A program made the translations under genes and the position numbers. A stretch of DNA of 64,000 bases from Hysterangium stoloniferum (Eukaryota > Basidiomycota > Agaricomycetes > Hysterangiales > Hysterangiaceae). Below, in pieces: positions 24,093-34,083 of this stretch. Numbering within the stretch: the stretch's first letter is position 1; every line of letters begins with the position of its first letter. Location of the stretch: assembly GCA_015178975.1 (NCBI GenBank), contig WHVD01000019.1:620001-684000 (forward strand). Direction: 5' to 3'. The notes under the pieces were generated by a model, which saw only the letters and a program-made list of their open reading frames with translations, was not told where the DNA came from and did not search any database.

Positions 24093-24768
24093 GAGGTTGT
24101 CCGTAATCATTATAATATCAAATGTTTACTAATAAAAGCAAAATTGCTACAAAAATCCATCTTTAAATAGTGACATATCCTCTGAGAGTATTATATTGTT
24201 AACCACCAATCATAAGAAACAATTCTTCATATTACATCCTAAATAATTCAGAGTCAATTAATAGAACCTATTGTATATAGTTTTCCAATTTATGTAAATA
24301 ATACTTGCTAATACTTTTGTTGTTAATTTGTTTTTTAAAAACTAAACTGTAGTTATTTCCTAGTAAAATATATGAGATGTCATTGAAAATTTTTCATCCT
24401 ATGGCCTTCTTTATTAAGTGAAATTACCTATATATTCTGGGTATGTTGAATCAAGTAGAAATCTGTTCAGATTGACAGATCCATTCCAAAGTAATACATA
24501 TGTATTCAGAGGTGCCAATGATATACATATGCATGGAATAGACTATCTAAAGGTATCTATTTTTTAAAAGTATTAATGTTTCAAACTACTAATTTTTTTC
24601 ATTGTCTACTCGTGTCCTGAAAGATTCTTTAGTTTGTAATGTATGAGAGAGTTTAAAACTTTTTGAAAGTTTTAAAAACCAAATTATGTTTGAATCACAT
24701 CCCAGATGTTTAAATGACCTTTAGAGTATATTAGAATTTGGTATACTTAATAGTTTTTAGATATCCTC
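24093..24768. mobile_element. AT-rich non-autonomous DNA element (676 bp)
   Basis: It is flanked by CTGGG on both sides (24088-24092 and 24769-24773). The termini are GAGGTTGTC and, inverted, GAGGATATC, a short imperfect inverted repeat. Composition is strikingly AT-rich compared with the LTR around it, and no open frame is present. Superfamily unknown. Confidence 0.65.
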
Positions 24769-24899
24769 CTGGGATTCCTGTCTGCCTGTCTGAAATTGGA
24801 CAACACGATCTCGTGAGGGTGCAGCCTATAAGCTGAAGCCAAGTCCTACCAGATATCCCACAGGTTTCTCTGGAAACCCACCATGTACGTACCCTAACA

Positions 24900-26279
24900 T
24901 CTTCAGAAACCATTACACCACCGATCCCATTTCCCCAAATATGGTAGCTACCCCCTCACACTATTTCATCGGAAAGAATAAGCTATTATTCTTTCAAGAT
25001 TCGGACTGGAAAAGTCAAATCTGTGTGCCTAGCAGCATGACGTCAACCATACTCAAATTGATACATGATAACCCCCTCAAAGGAGCTCATGCAGGCAGTC
25101 ACAGACTTTTTCAGCTGATGAAGGACCAGTTTTTCTGGCCAAGGATGTTACAGGACTGCATGGCATATGCTCGTAGCTGTGACATACATATGCCAGAAAA
25201 CTAAGATTGATCATACCGCTCGACAGGGAGCTCTTTGACCTGCAGATGTATGTACCCTTAAGGCCGTTTGAGGTTGTCTCAATGGACCTGATTACCAGAT
25301 TGCCTCCTTCTGCAGAGGGTGCCTACTCAGCCATCTTTGTCGCTGTGGATAAACTCACACATTTTTTAATTTGTGAGCCCACGACTTCAGATCTATCTGC
25401 AGAAGGATTTGCGCGAATCTTTGTGAATAAAGTAGCTGCTCCTTTTGGCTTACCCTCAAGGATAATCTGTGATCGAGACAAGAGATGGACCTGTAGGTTC
25501 TGGAGAGAGGTCTGCAAGGTATATGGAAGCGCCCTCGTGGTATCCTCATCTCATCATCCTCAAACTGACGGTCAAATGGAGAATGCCAATGCCATCGTCA
25601 AGCAAATACTCAGAGTGTACTGTGCTTCTTCGAAAGAAGAATGGTCTAAATGGACTCAGGTGGTGGCTCATACCTACAACTCAACAGTTCAGAGTTTGAC
25701 AAGTTACACACCAGCCTTTTTACTGATGGGATACCTACCGAGAGGAATGTCTCACTGCCTAGGAGGGGACAACCCTGTGGTTCCCAGGGAATTGTCTGAT
25801 AGCCCTTTAGCTGACCAATGGATTCTAGAGTTGGAAACCATTGACAGGTGGTGCGGGATTCGACTGCATGAGCACAAGAAATGCAAGCTTGCAGCTACAA
25901 TAAGAAAAGGAGATCAGTGGAAGATATCTCAGAAGGAGATTATGTTCTAATCAATCCCCATTCCCTCGAGCTTGTCGAAGCCAAAGGACCTGGGAGGAAA
26001 CTTATACAAAGACGGATAGGACTGTTTGAAGTCTCGGAGAAGATCAATCCTCAAGTCTTTTGACTCTGCATTCCCTCGGAATATCAACTGCACCCAATGA
26101 TCAACTGAGACCATCTTAAAAAGTACCATCTTTCCCCCAAGGAATTCGGATCAAGGGAGCTACTTGAGAATCCTTGGGAACTAGACTGTAACGACGAGGA
26201 GTATGAAGTAGAAGCTATAGTAGGACACAAAAAAGCATCGAAATTGACTCCTCTTCCAAGTTTGATGGAAAGGGTATGG
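24900..26279 (+). pseudogene. retrotransposon E1: integrase region
   Basis: The right-hand part of the element split by B. The integrase zinc-finger segment (about 25040-25200) is followed by the catalytic core: Asp in SMDLITRLP, Asp in IICDRDKRW and Glu in DGQMENANAIV. The 25207-25950 frame is open for 247 codons. Next is the C-terminal domain with VLINPHSLELVEAKGPGRKL, then a YEVEAIVGHKK stretch typical of a pre-chromodomain linker. The coding remnant is cut by the LTR at 26285 and appears to resume after 27691. Confidence 0.8.
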
Positions 26280-26284
26280 ACCGG

Positions 26285-27691
26285 TGTAAGTTCGTTACTA
26301 GGAAAAGACCTAATAACCTGCGCGCAACGGTCAAGTCTTTATGACGGTCACTGACACAGTCGTTCTTGAAACCAGTCTATAACCAAACACACTCGGAGCG
26401 AGAGGCTAGAGATCGGACCTTGGATGATGTAAACGAAGATGATATCAAAAGGCTGACGTAAGCCTAATGTCGAGGAGTGTAGAACTTCAACAATAAGAGA
26501 CACTACAGTATCCCTTACTGGCCGTAGGAGTGAGACTGAGAGTAAGACTTAAGAGATTGTCCTTAAGAATGAGCTTCGAAATGAGATACAACGAAATTGC
26601 TTGTTCAATAGTGGGCAAAAGAGAGGCCCTTATATACATGAGAGAGCACAGGTCAAATCAAACATCTACAAACAACGACACAATAACGATGCGATATGGT
26701 GTGAGTCATCTCTGAGTCATCACAATAGGAGTGTTAGTAAAGCTGTGAACAATAATAGGGGGAGGCTGCGCTGAACAATAAGAGAATGACAAACAAAAGA
26801 TGAGATCAGACATGTGATACGGATAAATGGGGAAACACAATAGAACAATAGGGGAAGTGAGTCAGACAATAGGGATGATGGAGTAATAGAAGTGATGGCT
26901 GATGAAACATCGATGACATGAGTCAGAAACACAAGAATCCCACGATAATGCGTCACCCTCAAATGCTATGCTTGATTTTGAAATCTTGACAATATTACCA
27001 ATCGATGAACCGAGATTGGACGTATTGTGTTCCTAGTTTTGCAGTATAAGGAGGGGACACAATCAATCACCATTTAGAACCAGGTGGTGAGTAGGCTCCA
27101 CAACCACGCAAGGAACACGAATCGACGGCGACCTCGACGAGGCTCTACTTGACTTCCCTCTGGAACCGGGGTCCTAAATAACTTGGGTCCTCTGTGATCT
27201 CCTACTGGAGTGAACGTTGCCATGTAATAGATTCCCGATGACGGTGGGGAACAGTCCTGGTGGAACACTCGATCGAATCGATAGTGGAGGATTTCGGAGG
27301 AGCCATCATAGTGCTCTATACGAATGAAGGCAGGATCGTCTGGAGCATATGGGAGTCGAATACCTTGTCGACGGAGGAAACGATGGTATTTCTTGGAGGA
27401 GCATTGGTGGGCTGGTAGGGGCTTGGAAATGATGTCTGAGGATGAGGAGAAGCGAGACGTTATTGGCTGGAGTTCTATTTGGGAGTGAAGAGTCGGTTTC
27501 GAGTAGGAACTGAGGGTTACTTTGGAGGATGATGCAGTGTTGAACATGATGGAGTTTTGGTCGTCTGTTTGATGAAACTGATTTGGCTGTGTAGAAGTCG
27601 TCTTGAGTGCCAAAGTATATATAAGAATTTGTGCTTGTGACGTGACTTGAAACTATTGCCATATTAGTCTCTTTCCGATTGAACTCTCTAC
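26285..27691. mobile_element. 1.4-kb solo LTR-like element, copy 1
   Basis: It starts TGTAAGTTCGTT and ends GAACTCTCTAC(A), flanked on both sides by ACCGG (26280-26284 and 27692-27696). If the last A belongs to the element, the duplication is 4 bp. A second copy lies at 35069-38084. TATA-like motifs face both ways (TTATATACATG near 26634; CTTATATATAC on the minus strand near 27620). This copy keeps most CpGs. Its TTATATACATGAG at about 26634 is the empty target site corresponding to the Tc1 insertion in copy 2. Confidence 0.8.
27074..27610 (-). CDS. open frame inside the 1.4-kb LTR, unknown
   Basis: An uninterrupted minus-strand frame of about 178 codons; the first ATG is about 20 codons in, near 27552. 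The deduced protein is Ser-rich at the start. A basic middle section, KKYHRFLRRQGIRLPYAPDD, is followed by an ordered-looking stretch with YDGSSEILHYRFDRVFHQ and a hydrophobic C-terminus. A TATA-like CTTATATATAC lies about 15 bp upstream of the frame. In the second copy of the LTR the frame is destroyed. No family was recognised. It may be a captured gene or chance. Confidence 0.35.
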   Translation of the reverse strand, partial: ALKTTSTQPNQFHQTDDQNSIMFNTASSSKVTLSSYSKPTLHSQIELQPITSRFSSSSDIISKPLPAHQCSSKKYHRFLRRQGIRLPYAPDDPAFIRIEHYDGSSEILHYRFDRVFHQDCSPPSSGIYYMATFTPVGDHRGPKLFRTPVPEGSQVEPRRGRRRFVFLAWLWSLLTTWF

Positions 27692-27696
27692 ACCGG

Positions 27697-27959
27697 AAGA
27701 GGACACCTGGCTAAATGGCAACGACCTTTGTAATGCCCCAGCTCTTCTCAGAGCTTACAAAACTATTTATCGAATCTAATAATCATTTCACCTTTTCATG
27801 ACGACAACACTGTTTATTTACTTTAACTCTACTCCTCACTATTCATCCCCCTTGGCCTTTCACCTCAATAACTGAGCAGAGCTTGAAATTAATATAAAAT
27901 ACATAAATCCACTAAAAGAAATTTTATCCCCCTATCTCTTCCCTCCATGTCAAAACTCT
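27697..27959. other. E1 tail / unassigned
   Basis: The first ~60 bp seem to continue the E1 coding sequence interrupted at 26279. The rest is AT-rich with no recognised feature. Confidence 0.4.
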
Positions 27960-29557
27960 CAAATCAGTACACTATGTCGCAGGACCAACAACCCAAACCC
28001 AAATTCCCCAACTTCAAAAGAATACCATGACCCCAACCTATTAATACTTCTACCACATCGTCTCATACTGAAAACGTCAAGCACTGTATGGGTAATTCTG
28101 GGATGTCATCGTTGATGCATTCCACCTTGCAGGACAACACGGCAGGCACTTCCACCAACTCAGGGAGTGGCACTGGTTTCACTCCATATACTCCATCCCC
28201 TAGACCCTGACTCCCTAACTTCAAAAGGATACCTCGACCCCAAACAGCAGTTCCTCCTCCCCCACCACCTCAAACAGAAATTGTCAAGTGCCTGGGGGAA
28301 GCCTCTTCGTCCACATACCCTACATGGACGGACCCCTGCCCCTGTCCTCTGGTACTTGGGGGGCTCCCTCGGGAACATGGAGCAAAACCCCCCCACCCCC
28401 TCGTAGTATCTTCCCTTCCACCAAAGAGGAGATCAGGAAAAAATGGCAGTCTGAGGCCTTCTCTGCACAGGTTCAGGAGGAATTGAAAATGCTCAAGAGG
28501 AAGAGGAGGGAGGAGTACTTAGAAGGACAGTGAAAGATGGGTGCTAGGGATCATATTCCCTCAAGGCGGACATGGCAGGAATGGAGGAGAATGGAAGAAA
28601 ACAACAACCCTTCAATCATCGCTCCCCCCCAGGCCATAAATGGATGGATTTCACTGAGACAGATTGCAGTGATGGGGGCACGCAATGTGTTTGGAGTGTA
28701 GGACAGAAAAGCAGGAAAGGAAAAGACGGGGTCACCTTTTACGATTGGGACAAAGTACAGAGGATCGAGCTACAAAGCATTGCATTGCAATGTGGGGATG
28801 GAGTTACACTACCTCCCAGACCTCCTTCCCAACATGGGCCTCAGGAACGAACCTACCAGATGGGACCCATCGATTTCTCATCCGATTTGGAGGATGACCG
28901 ATCGTGCTACCCTGCCTACGACAGCAAGTACCTCAGTGCTGATTGCCACGAAGGTTTTTTACTTCGAGACAATTCACTTCTTCACGAGTGACCCTAATCA
29001 ACAATGAAAACTGCCGACTTCCATCAGAGTTTGGAGGGGGTATCATCCAACTGACCCTGCGATGCCGTCCAGCTCCACTCCCCTCCCTTTACCTCCATCT
29101 GTTTCTTCTGTGCCCTCACTGCAGCACTTTACACCCTTTTCAGAGCTGCCAGGAGGTCGTGAACCATCCACCAACCCGCCATCTCTCCCCCCCATACTGT
29201 TGCCCCTCCCCCCTGCAGGATCTTCCCTCATACCACTGCCCTCACCCACACTCAAGCTCTCACCCACACTGCAGCCAACCCCACCCCCCTGCATGTCCCC
29301 TGACCCCCTTATCATCACCTGCTCTACCCCAGGTGGAGCCCACCTCCTGTCTCTCCTTGCTCACCTTGCGTTTCCCTGGGGAGCCCCATTCATCAACCCA
29401 ATGTTACATTGATGGATGTCGATCACCCTATCCAGGAAATCCCCGCAGCGCCTTCCCCAGTCATGGAGGAAGTCCTTGAGGTGCCCCCCTCAACCATGGA
29501 TGTCTTCGAGGAACCCCTCCCCCCACCACAGAGGTCTTCAAGGAACCTCCCCCAGCC
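27960..29557 (+). pseudogene. degenerate Pro-rich coding block, unknown (retroelement-associated)
   Basis: The codon-like, C-rich sequence can be followed through several frames with stops and shifts. It has two PNFKRIP-containing segments (about 28000 and 28215), a Lys/Arg/Glu helical stretch (about 28430-28530), a Cys-containing stretch TDCSDGGTQCVWS (about 28660-28700) and long Pro/Ser/Leu tracts (29050-29400). It is followed by the open frame at 29558 and then by a G-rich tract and LTR-like sequence. It could be a gag-like or accessory ORF of a retroelement or a decayed host gene. I do not recognise the family. Confidence 0.4.
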
Positions 29558-29590
29558 ATGGAAGTCTTCGAGGAGCCTCCCCCCTTAAGC
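29460..29590 (+). repeat. ~36-bp coding tandem repeat
   Basis: About four imperfect copies of a unit containing ATGGANGTCTTCGAGGA followed by a CCTCCCCC tract, which would encode MEVFEEPPP-like repeats. Confidence 0.7.
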
Positions 29591-30430
29591 GAAAAAGTGA
29601 AGGGAAAGCAGAAAGCTGATGTTCAGGCTGATGAGCCCCTTGCCATTGACCCATTCCCGGCCGACCCCATTTCCTGCCCCTCGCCACAGCCACCTTCTCC
29701 CCCTCACTCTCGAGACATGGCCGACTTGGCTCATTTCTTACAGACCGGTTGGATGTGGGTGTCCATTAACTACCCCTCTGACATTTTCACTATGGGATGC
29801 ACATTAATGCACCTGGGGCCAACCTTGCGGCACCCCCTTCTTAAAGGGTGTATCCAAGGGTATAGCGAATCTCTCATGCTGTCCGATCACATGAGTACAT
29901 TTTACTTATGTGTCAATGACCCTAAGGAACAGCTGTGTTTAGTGGAGGATATCGAACAGGTTGAGCTCTCCATGTTCTGGTCCCTGCTTGTTGACTCCTC
30001 TTGCGTCCTTCCTGAGCATGCACTGGTCCACTCAGCTGTGGACCTAGTTGACCTGTTGGAGCATCTGTTGTCAGATTCTGACCCCTTGGGAGGACTTCCC
30101 TCTGGTGGAGATGCAGGCTGCGCACCTCTTCTCACTCCTGCCCTGCCATCCCTACACCTCCGGCCTCCTCTCATCGCCCACATTACTGACGCCTCCACTG
30201 ATCACGTTCACACTGTCATTCAAACACGCCAGAAGGCCTACAGCCATTGGGTCTCTTCAATCCAGAAACTGGACGGGTTGACATCCGCCACTGACATTTT
30301 GAAGCAGGAAGACATTGTCCTTTCCTTTCGCGCCAAGTATCTCACCTGGGGAAATGCTATCCTGCACCTCGGAGGTACCTCGCAGGACACATGGGGAGGA
30401 GTTCCAAGTATCCTTGGACACCTTCTTTGA
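29558..30430 (+). CDS. hypothetical 290-aa open frame, unknown function
   Basis: The longest unbroken frame of this block. The N-terminus is Pro/Glu-rich (MEVFEEPPP). Next is a mixed hydrophobic region without clear transmembrane helices, with FLQTGWMWVSINYP and a DLVDLLEHLLSD amphipathic stretch. The C-terminus has RQKAYSHWVSSIQKLD. It ends 25 bp before a CCTGGGGGGCAC polypurine-like tract and an LTR-like start at 30456, so it sits where the last ORF of a retroelement would be. No homologous family was recognised. It may be only the remnant of the larger ORF that starts upstream. Confidence 0.45.
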   Translation: MEVFEEPPPLSEKVKGKQKADVQADEPLAIDPFPADPISCPSPQPPSPPHSRDMADLAHFLQTGWMWVSINYPSDIFTMGCTLMHLGPTLRHPLLKGCIQGYSESLMLSDHMSTFYLCVNDPKEQLCLVEDIEQVELSMFWSLLVDSSCVLPEHALVHSAVDLVDLLEHLLSDSDPLGGLPSGGDAGCAPLLTPALPSLHLRPPLIAHITDASTDHVHTVIQTRQKAYSHWVSSIQKLDGLTSATDILKQEDIVLSFRAKYLTWGNAILHLGGTSQDTWGGVPSILGHLL

Positions 30431-30455
30431 CATAGCTCTTCAACCTGGGGGGCAC

Positions 30456-31060
30456 TGTGAGAGGTATGGTGAAATATGCTCAGGGAAATATAGTCTGAAT
30501 AAGCTCATACTATATTTCCATTATTTATTTCTATTTTCTCTCTATTTCATTATACACTTATACATAGTTAGTTCAATGACCTATGTATGCGGTACATCGA
30601 CTCTTGTGGGCACATATATGCCAGGCTTATGTATTCTAGTGCCGATAGTTAGAACTCAGACACTTTTTACCTTGCAACCACAACTTACCCAGACACCAGT
30701 TAGTGTCCCATAAGTTGTGATTGGGGTATCATCTCGACCGTCACAGATGGGGTCTAACTATCTATGCAATCAGAGTTTCAAACTGTACCAGTCGAAACTC
30801 CCTCTATATCTCAATCTATGTGGACCACATCGCGCTACTCTATTATTCGACTCTCTCTTTTACACTCGAGCAGTCATTTGGAATCGCACTTCACAGTCGA
30901 TTCCCTTTATTCGTCTTAGCTCTCTACTCTACTTTAGATAGCTATTTCATTCAATAGTATTGAACTAAGTAGTCAATACCCATCCAGTCTGTATTAGACT
31001 TAGACAGTCAATACCTCTACATGTCATACCTAAACAGTCAATATTCTTCGTATATAGAAC
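30456..31060 (+). mobile_element. LTR-like sequence after a polypurine tract
   Basis: TGTGAGAGGTATGG follows GGGGGGCAC directly, the usual arrangement of polypurine tract and 3' LTR. The region has CTATTT/CTCTATTTC-rich stretches and AGTCAATAC repeats near 30975-31040. The right end was not determined. Confidence 0.45.
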
Positions 31061-31640
31061 AGTTAGAACTTCCACCACTCTTTACACTGGCTGACCATGC
31101 TGAATAAGTGTTAATAGGTGCAGAGGTTGGTGGTGGTGTTGTGGTGGTGCTAATTGCAAAATAGGTACTTGTGCCTGTGGTTGTTGAGGTATATTTGCAT
31201 TTACACGTGTACGCCAAGAAGGTTGCAAAGCTGCTTGTAGAGTTCAGCCTGAGCACAGATGGCAGCTACTGCAGCAGAGCCAAGTGGGTGTGGCACACCA
31301 TGATTTGCAGGTCCAGGTCTATGTGGATTCTGTGGAGGCTGCAATGGTGGCAGAGGTACATGCTGGGGTGTAGGAGGATTTCTACCATGGTAAGCAAGAC
31401 CACAGGATGTCCAGGAACCAAAATGGATCATCATGAGATGGGCCTGCCCTCACTGGAGGTTGAGATGGGCCTGTACCTACTGGAGGTTGTCGGAATGGTT
31501 GAGGAGGTAGTGGGAGAGTATGTAACTGATTCTGCACATTAGAACGTTCACGGTGGACAGTTGGAGAGGTCATTTGCAAATGCTGCCTACGCTCCTCATC
31601 TCACTCCTGCTGGCAATGGCATTCAGGTGTTTGAGGAGGC
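31050..31640 (-). pseudogene. Pro/Gln/His-rich coding remnant, unknown
   Basis: The minus strand reads from an ATG at about 31643 (MEPPQTPECHC) through a stop and a frameshift. It then gives Pro-rich segments (QPPVGTGPSQPPVRAGPSHD), then VPHPLGSAAVAAICAQAEL, then a Gln/His-rich tail. Low-complexity protein; no family recognised. Confidence 0.35.
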
Positions 31641-32037
31641 TCCATAATGGATAGATCAGCTGAAGTGGGAGGGAGGGAATGTGAAATGCAAATAGTGTGT
31701 AGCAAAATCGGGAGGCCAAGAAAAATGTAAGAAATACACTGATATAAACTGTTTGATTGTTAGAAAGTGCACAATAAATATCAAAAATGGAATTCAACTT
31801 CAATATTGCCTGACTATCTGGAAGCAGCCACAAACAATAGGAGGAGCAGAAGGATGTCAAATTTGAAAGAGTAGACAAATCCAGAGTCTAATCCAAGGAA
31901 AAGGTCCAGAGAAAAATCCAATAAAATATGACCAAGAGAGCCATATGGCTTATCTGGAACCTAGCCAAGTTCCCACCAGAATGGAACACCAAACAGGGAA
32001 ATCGCTGCAAGACAGTGCAAAGATAGGAAGGCTTATA
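31641..32037. other. intergenic, nothing recognised
   Basis: No coding or repeat signal was identified between the Pro-rich remnant and the Tc1 end at 32038. Confidence 0.4.
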
Positions 32038-32805
32038 CAGTGGCATGGCTTCCAAAACTGTCCCAATGTTTTGATAATTCTCAATAAATGCTTTATAACC
32101 TACAAAATAAATTTTTTTAAATAGTGAACTTATTCTCACATATACCTTAGCATACTAGCTTTGATATACCCAAATATTACATAATATAGATGGATATTGG
32201 TGTCACAGTGAATATTTAAAAATGACCAATCATTGGGAGAGTTTTGCAACCTCTCTTTTCACACATTTCATTATATCATATTATATTCTAGAGGGCCAGG
32301 AAAATTACAGGAAAATTCACGTGACATCTATTTGATGTTCTAATTAATATGTGATATGAAATGTCACATTTTAACTATCATTCTTATCATGAAAGCTATT
32401 TCCCCTCTCAAAAGAGAACAAGCCATCTCCCTCCTACAAAATGGACTCTCCAATAGGAATGTAGCCTCTACAACAGGTCTTAGCAAATCTACTATCAGTA
32501 GAATTGCTCAAGAGATAGAGATATACAAAGAAAACCTGAAAGGAGGATGTCTATCCAAGCTTTCTCCTACTGACCAAAGGAGGATCATATATCAAATCAC
32601 CTCTGGCAAACTAGATAATGCTATCCAGGCCACACACTACATTAATTCCATCAATAAATATCATGTTTCACCCAAAATAGTCAGAAGGACCTTGAAACAG
32701 CATGGTTTCAAAGCTGTGGTCAATGCAAAAAGACCTTTGCTCAAGGCTCAACATAGAAAGGCCAGATTAAGCTTTGCCCTCAAGTACCAAAACTGGACTG
32801 TGGAT
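32038..32805 (+). mobile_element. Tc1/mariner element 2, 3'-truncated
   Basis: The left end is TA-CAGTGGCATGG. The same inverted pair as in the Tc1 at 35420 is visible: AAAACTGTCCCAATG near 32055 and its inverted partner near 32240. A transposase N-terminus follows (ATG at 32356 or 32392) with a helix-turn-helix region, TGLSKSTISRIAQE, and the NWTVDD linker. At about 32806 it is cut off by a reverse LTR before any catalytic Asp, so it is inactive. Confidence 0.8.
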
Positions 32806-33626
32806 GATCAGATGCAGGCTTAGCAGAGAGTTTCCAGAGAAACCCACAGATAATATGGTAGGACTTGGCTTCAGCTTATAGGCTGTGCCCTTGTGAGATC
32901 GTGGTGTCCAATTTCAGACAGGTGGATGGAAGTCCAGGTGTAGTTGATAGTTTGATAGGTGATAGGCCATAGGTTGGAAGGTCAGTCAGAAAGCCTGCAG
33001 GCTCTGATGAGGTCGATAGCATTGTGATTCAAGGGTGAGAGATAGAGCGGGATATGTATATGCTAAGTTACTGGGGGAGAACTAAGTCAATTTTCTGACC
33101 AGATTGTATGTACAACATTGCTAGAATATATGGACTGTGGAATGTATGCAATCCCAAATCTGGTAGTAATTAAAGACAAAACAGGTAATCATGAAATGAG
33201 AGTAGTAAACACCAAACTAGGTGTTAGGGACAGAACAGAATGGGAGTGGGGTCCAAAACATGACAGGTCATTTGACCATAATGGGAATGGAGCTCAGTTA
33301 GAGAGCTGACGGGTTGTCTGGCATAGTTCGGTGAACTGGTACTTGGGACAGAGTCGGATACAGACAGGGTTAATGTGTGTGGGTCCCACAGGTATTCTGA
33401 TGACTGGTACATGAGACACAGAGGGTCAGTCATTGATAGGTTTGATGTCCGGGTCCCAGCAGGTTTTCCAGTTGTGAACTTCGACTTGATGGGTAAAGAA
33501 TCAGGTGCATATAAGGCGGGGTCAGGATACCAGCAGGTTTTCCAGTTAACTGTAACCTGTTATACTGTAGAGAGTTGGGTGCATGTAGGATGGGTCTGGA
33601 ACCTGGCAGGTTTTCCAGTCCTAACA
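32806..33626 (-). mobile_element. Ty3 LTR fragment, reverse orientation
   Basis: Collinear with the reverse LTR at 38093-38964. It contains GGACTTGGCTTCAGCTTATAG and ends CCAGTCCTAACA. Its left end is eroded and fused to the Tc1 transposase. It has lost most CpGs. Confidence 0.75.
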
Positions 33627-34083
33627 GTATGCCCCATATGTCTGAATATGTTATGCCTTTCGTCCTAGTTTGTATTCTCTGAGTATCAGAAACCTGTACA
33701 TGTTGTATTCCCAATTAGTTATGCTCTTGTTCTACTTTAGGTACTTTCCTTGTCTCCTTATTAGTGCTGTAAGATGCTGGAAATCTGTATATATACTGAA
33801 CTGTAAAGTAGTTACAGGACAATCAGAATACATATCAACTAAGTTACTCTGCTAGTTCTTTGCTCCTCTCTTGGACCCCAATCTTCCCTCTCTCTGTGCC
33901 CTCAACTGACCCAGGAGTCCAATGGTTCATCCACTGTTTGGATTCCTGATAGATAAGTTCTTGCACATTTGAGATCTAAAGACAACTGACGGTAACTTTG
34001 CAAGGGTGCAGCACACAAGCTGAAGCCACATCCTTCCATTTGGACCCCATCAGACTTCTGACCTCACAACATGCAACTTAACA
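33627..34083 (+). mobile_element. 5' LTR remnant of element C
   Basis: The right part of a forward LTR, with the CAATCAGAATACATATC motif, a CAAGGGTGCAGCACACAA block and the end CTTAACA. It is followed by GTATATTCT and, 38 bp later, the gag start of element C. The left part is missing. Confidence 0.6.

Larger units (their letters stand above)
14420..24899 (+). mobile_element. Ty3/gypsy chromovirus B, full length, with three nested insertions
   Basis: A complete LTR retrotransposon with 5' LTR, gag, pol (protease-RT-RNase H-integrase-chromodomain), an antisense gene, polypurine tract and 3' LTR. Flanking bases are CCTTC on the left and TCTTC on the right, a 5-bp duplication with one change. 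It disrupts the older element E1. Nested inside are solo LTRs at 15301-16368 and 23168-23820 and an AT-rich DNA element at 24093-24768. Many stops and frameshifts in gag-pol make it defective. Confidence 0.9.
22724..24899 (+). mobile_element. 3' LTR of element B, interrupted twice
   Basis: It begins TGTTACGACTGG and ends ACCCTAACA. Removing the 653-bp solo LTR, the 676-bp AT-rich element and their 5-bp duplications leaves 837 bp, collinear with the 5' LTR. Confidence 0.9.
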
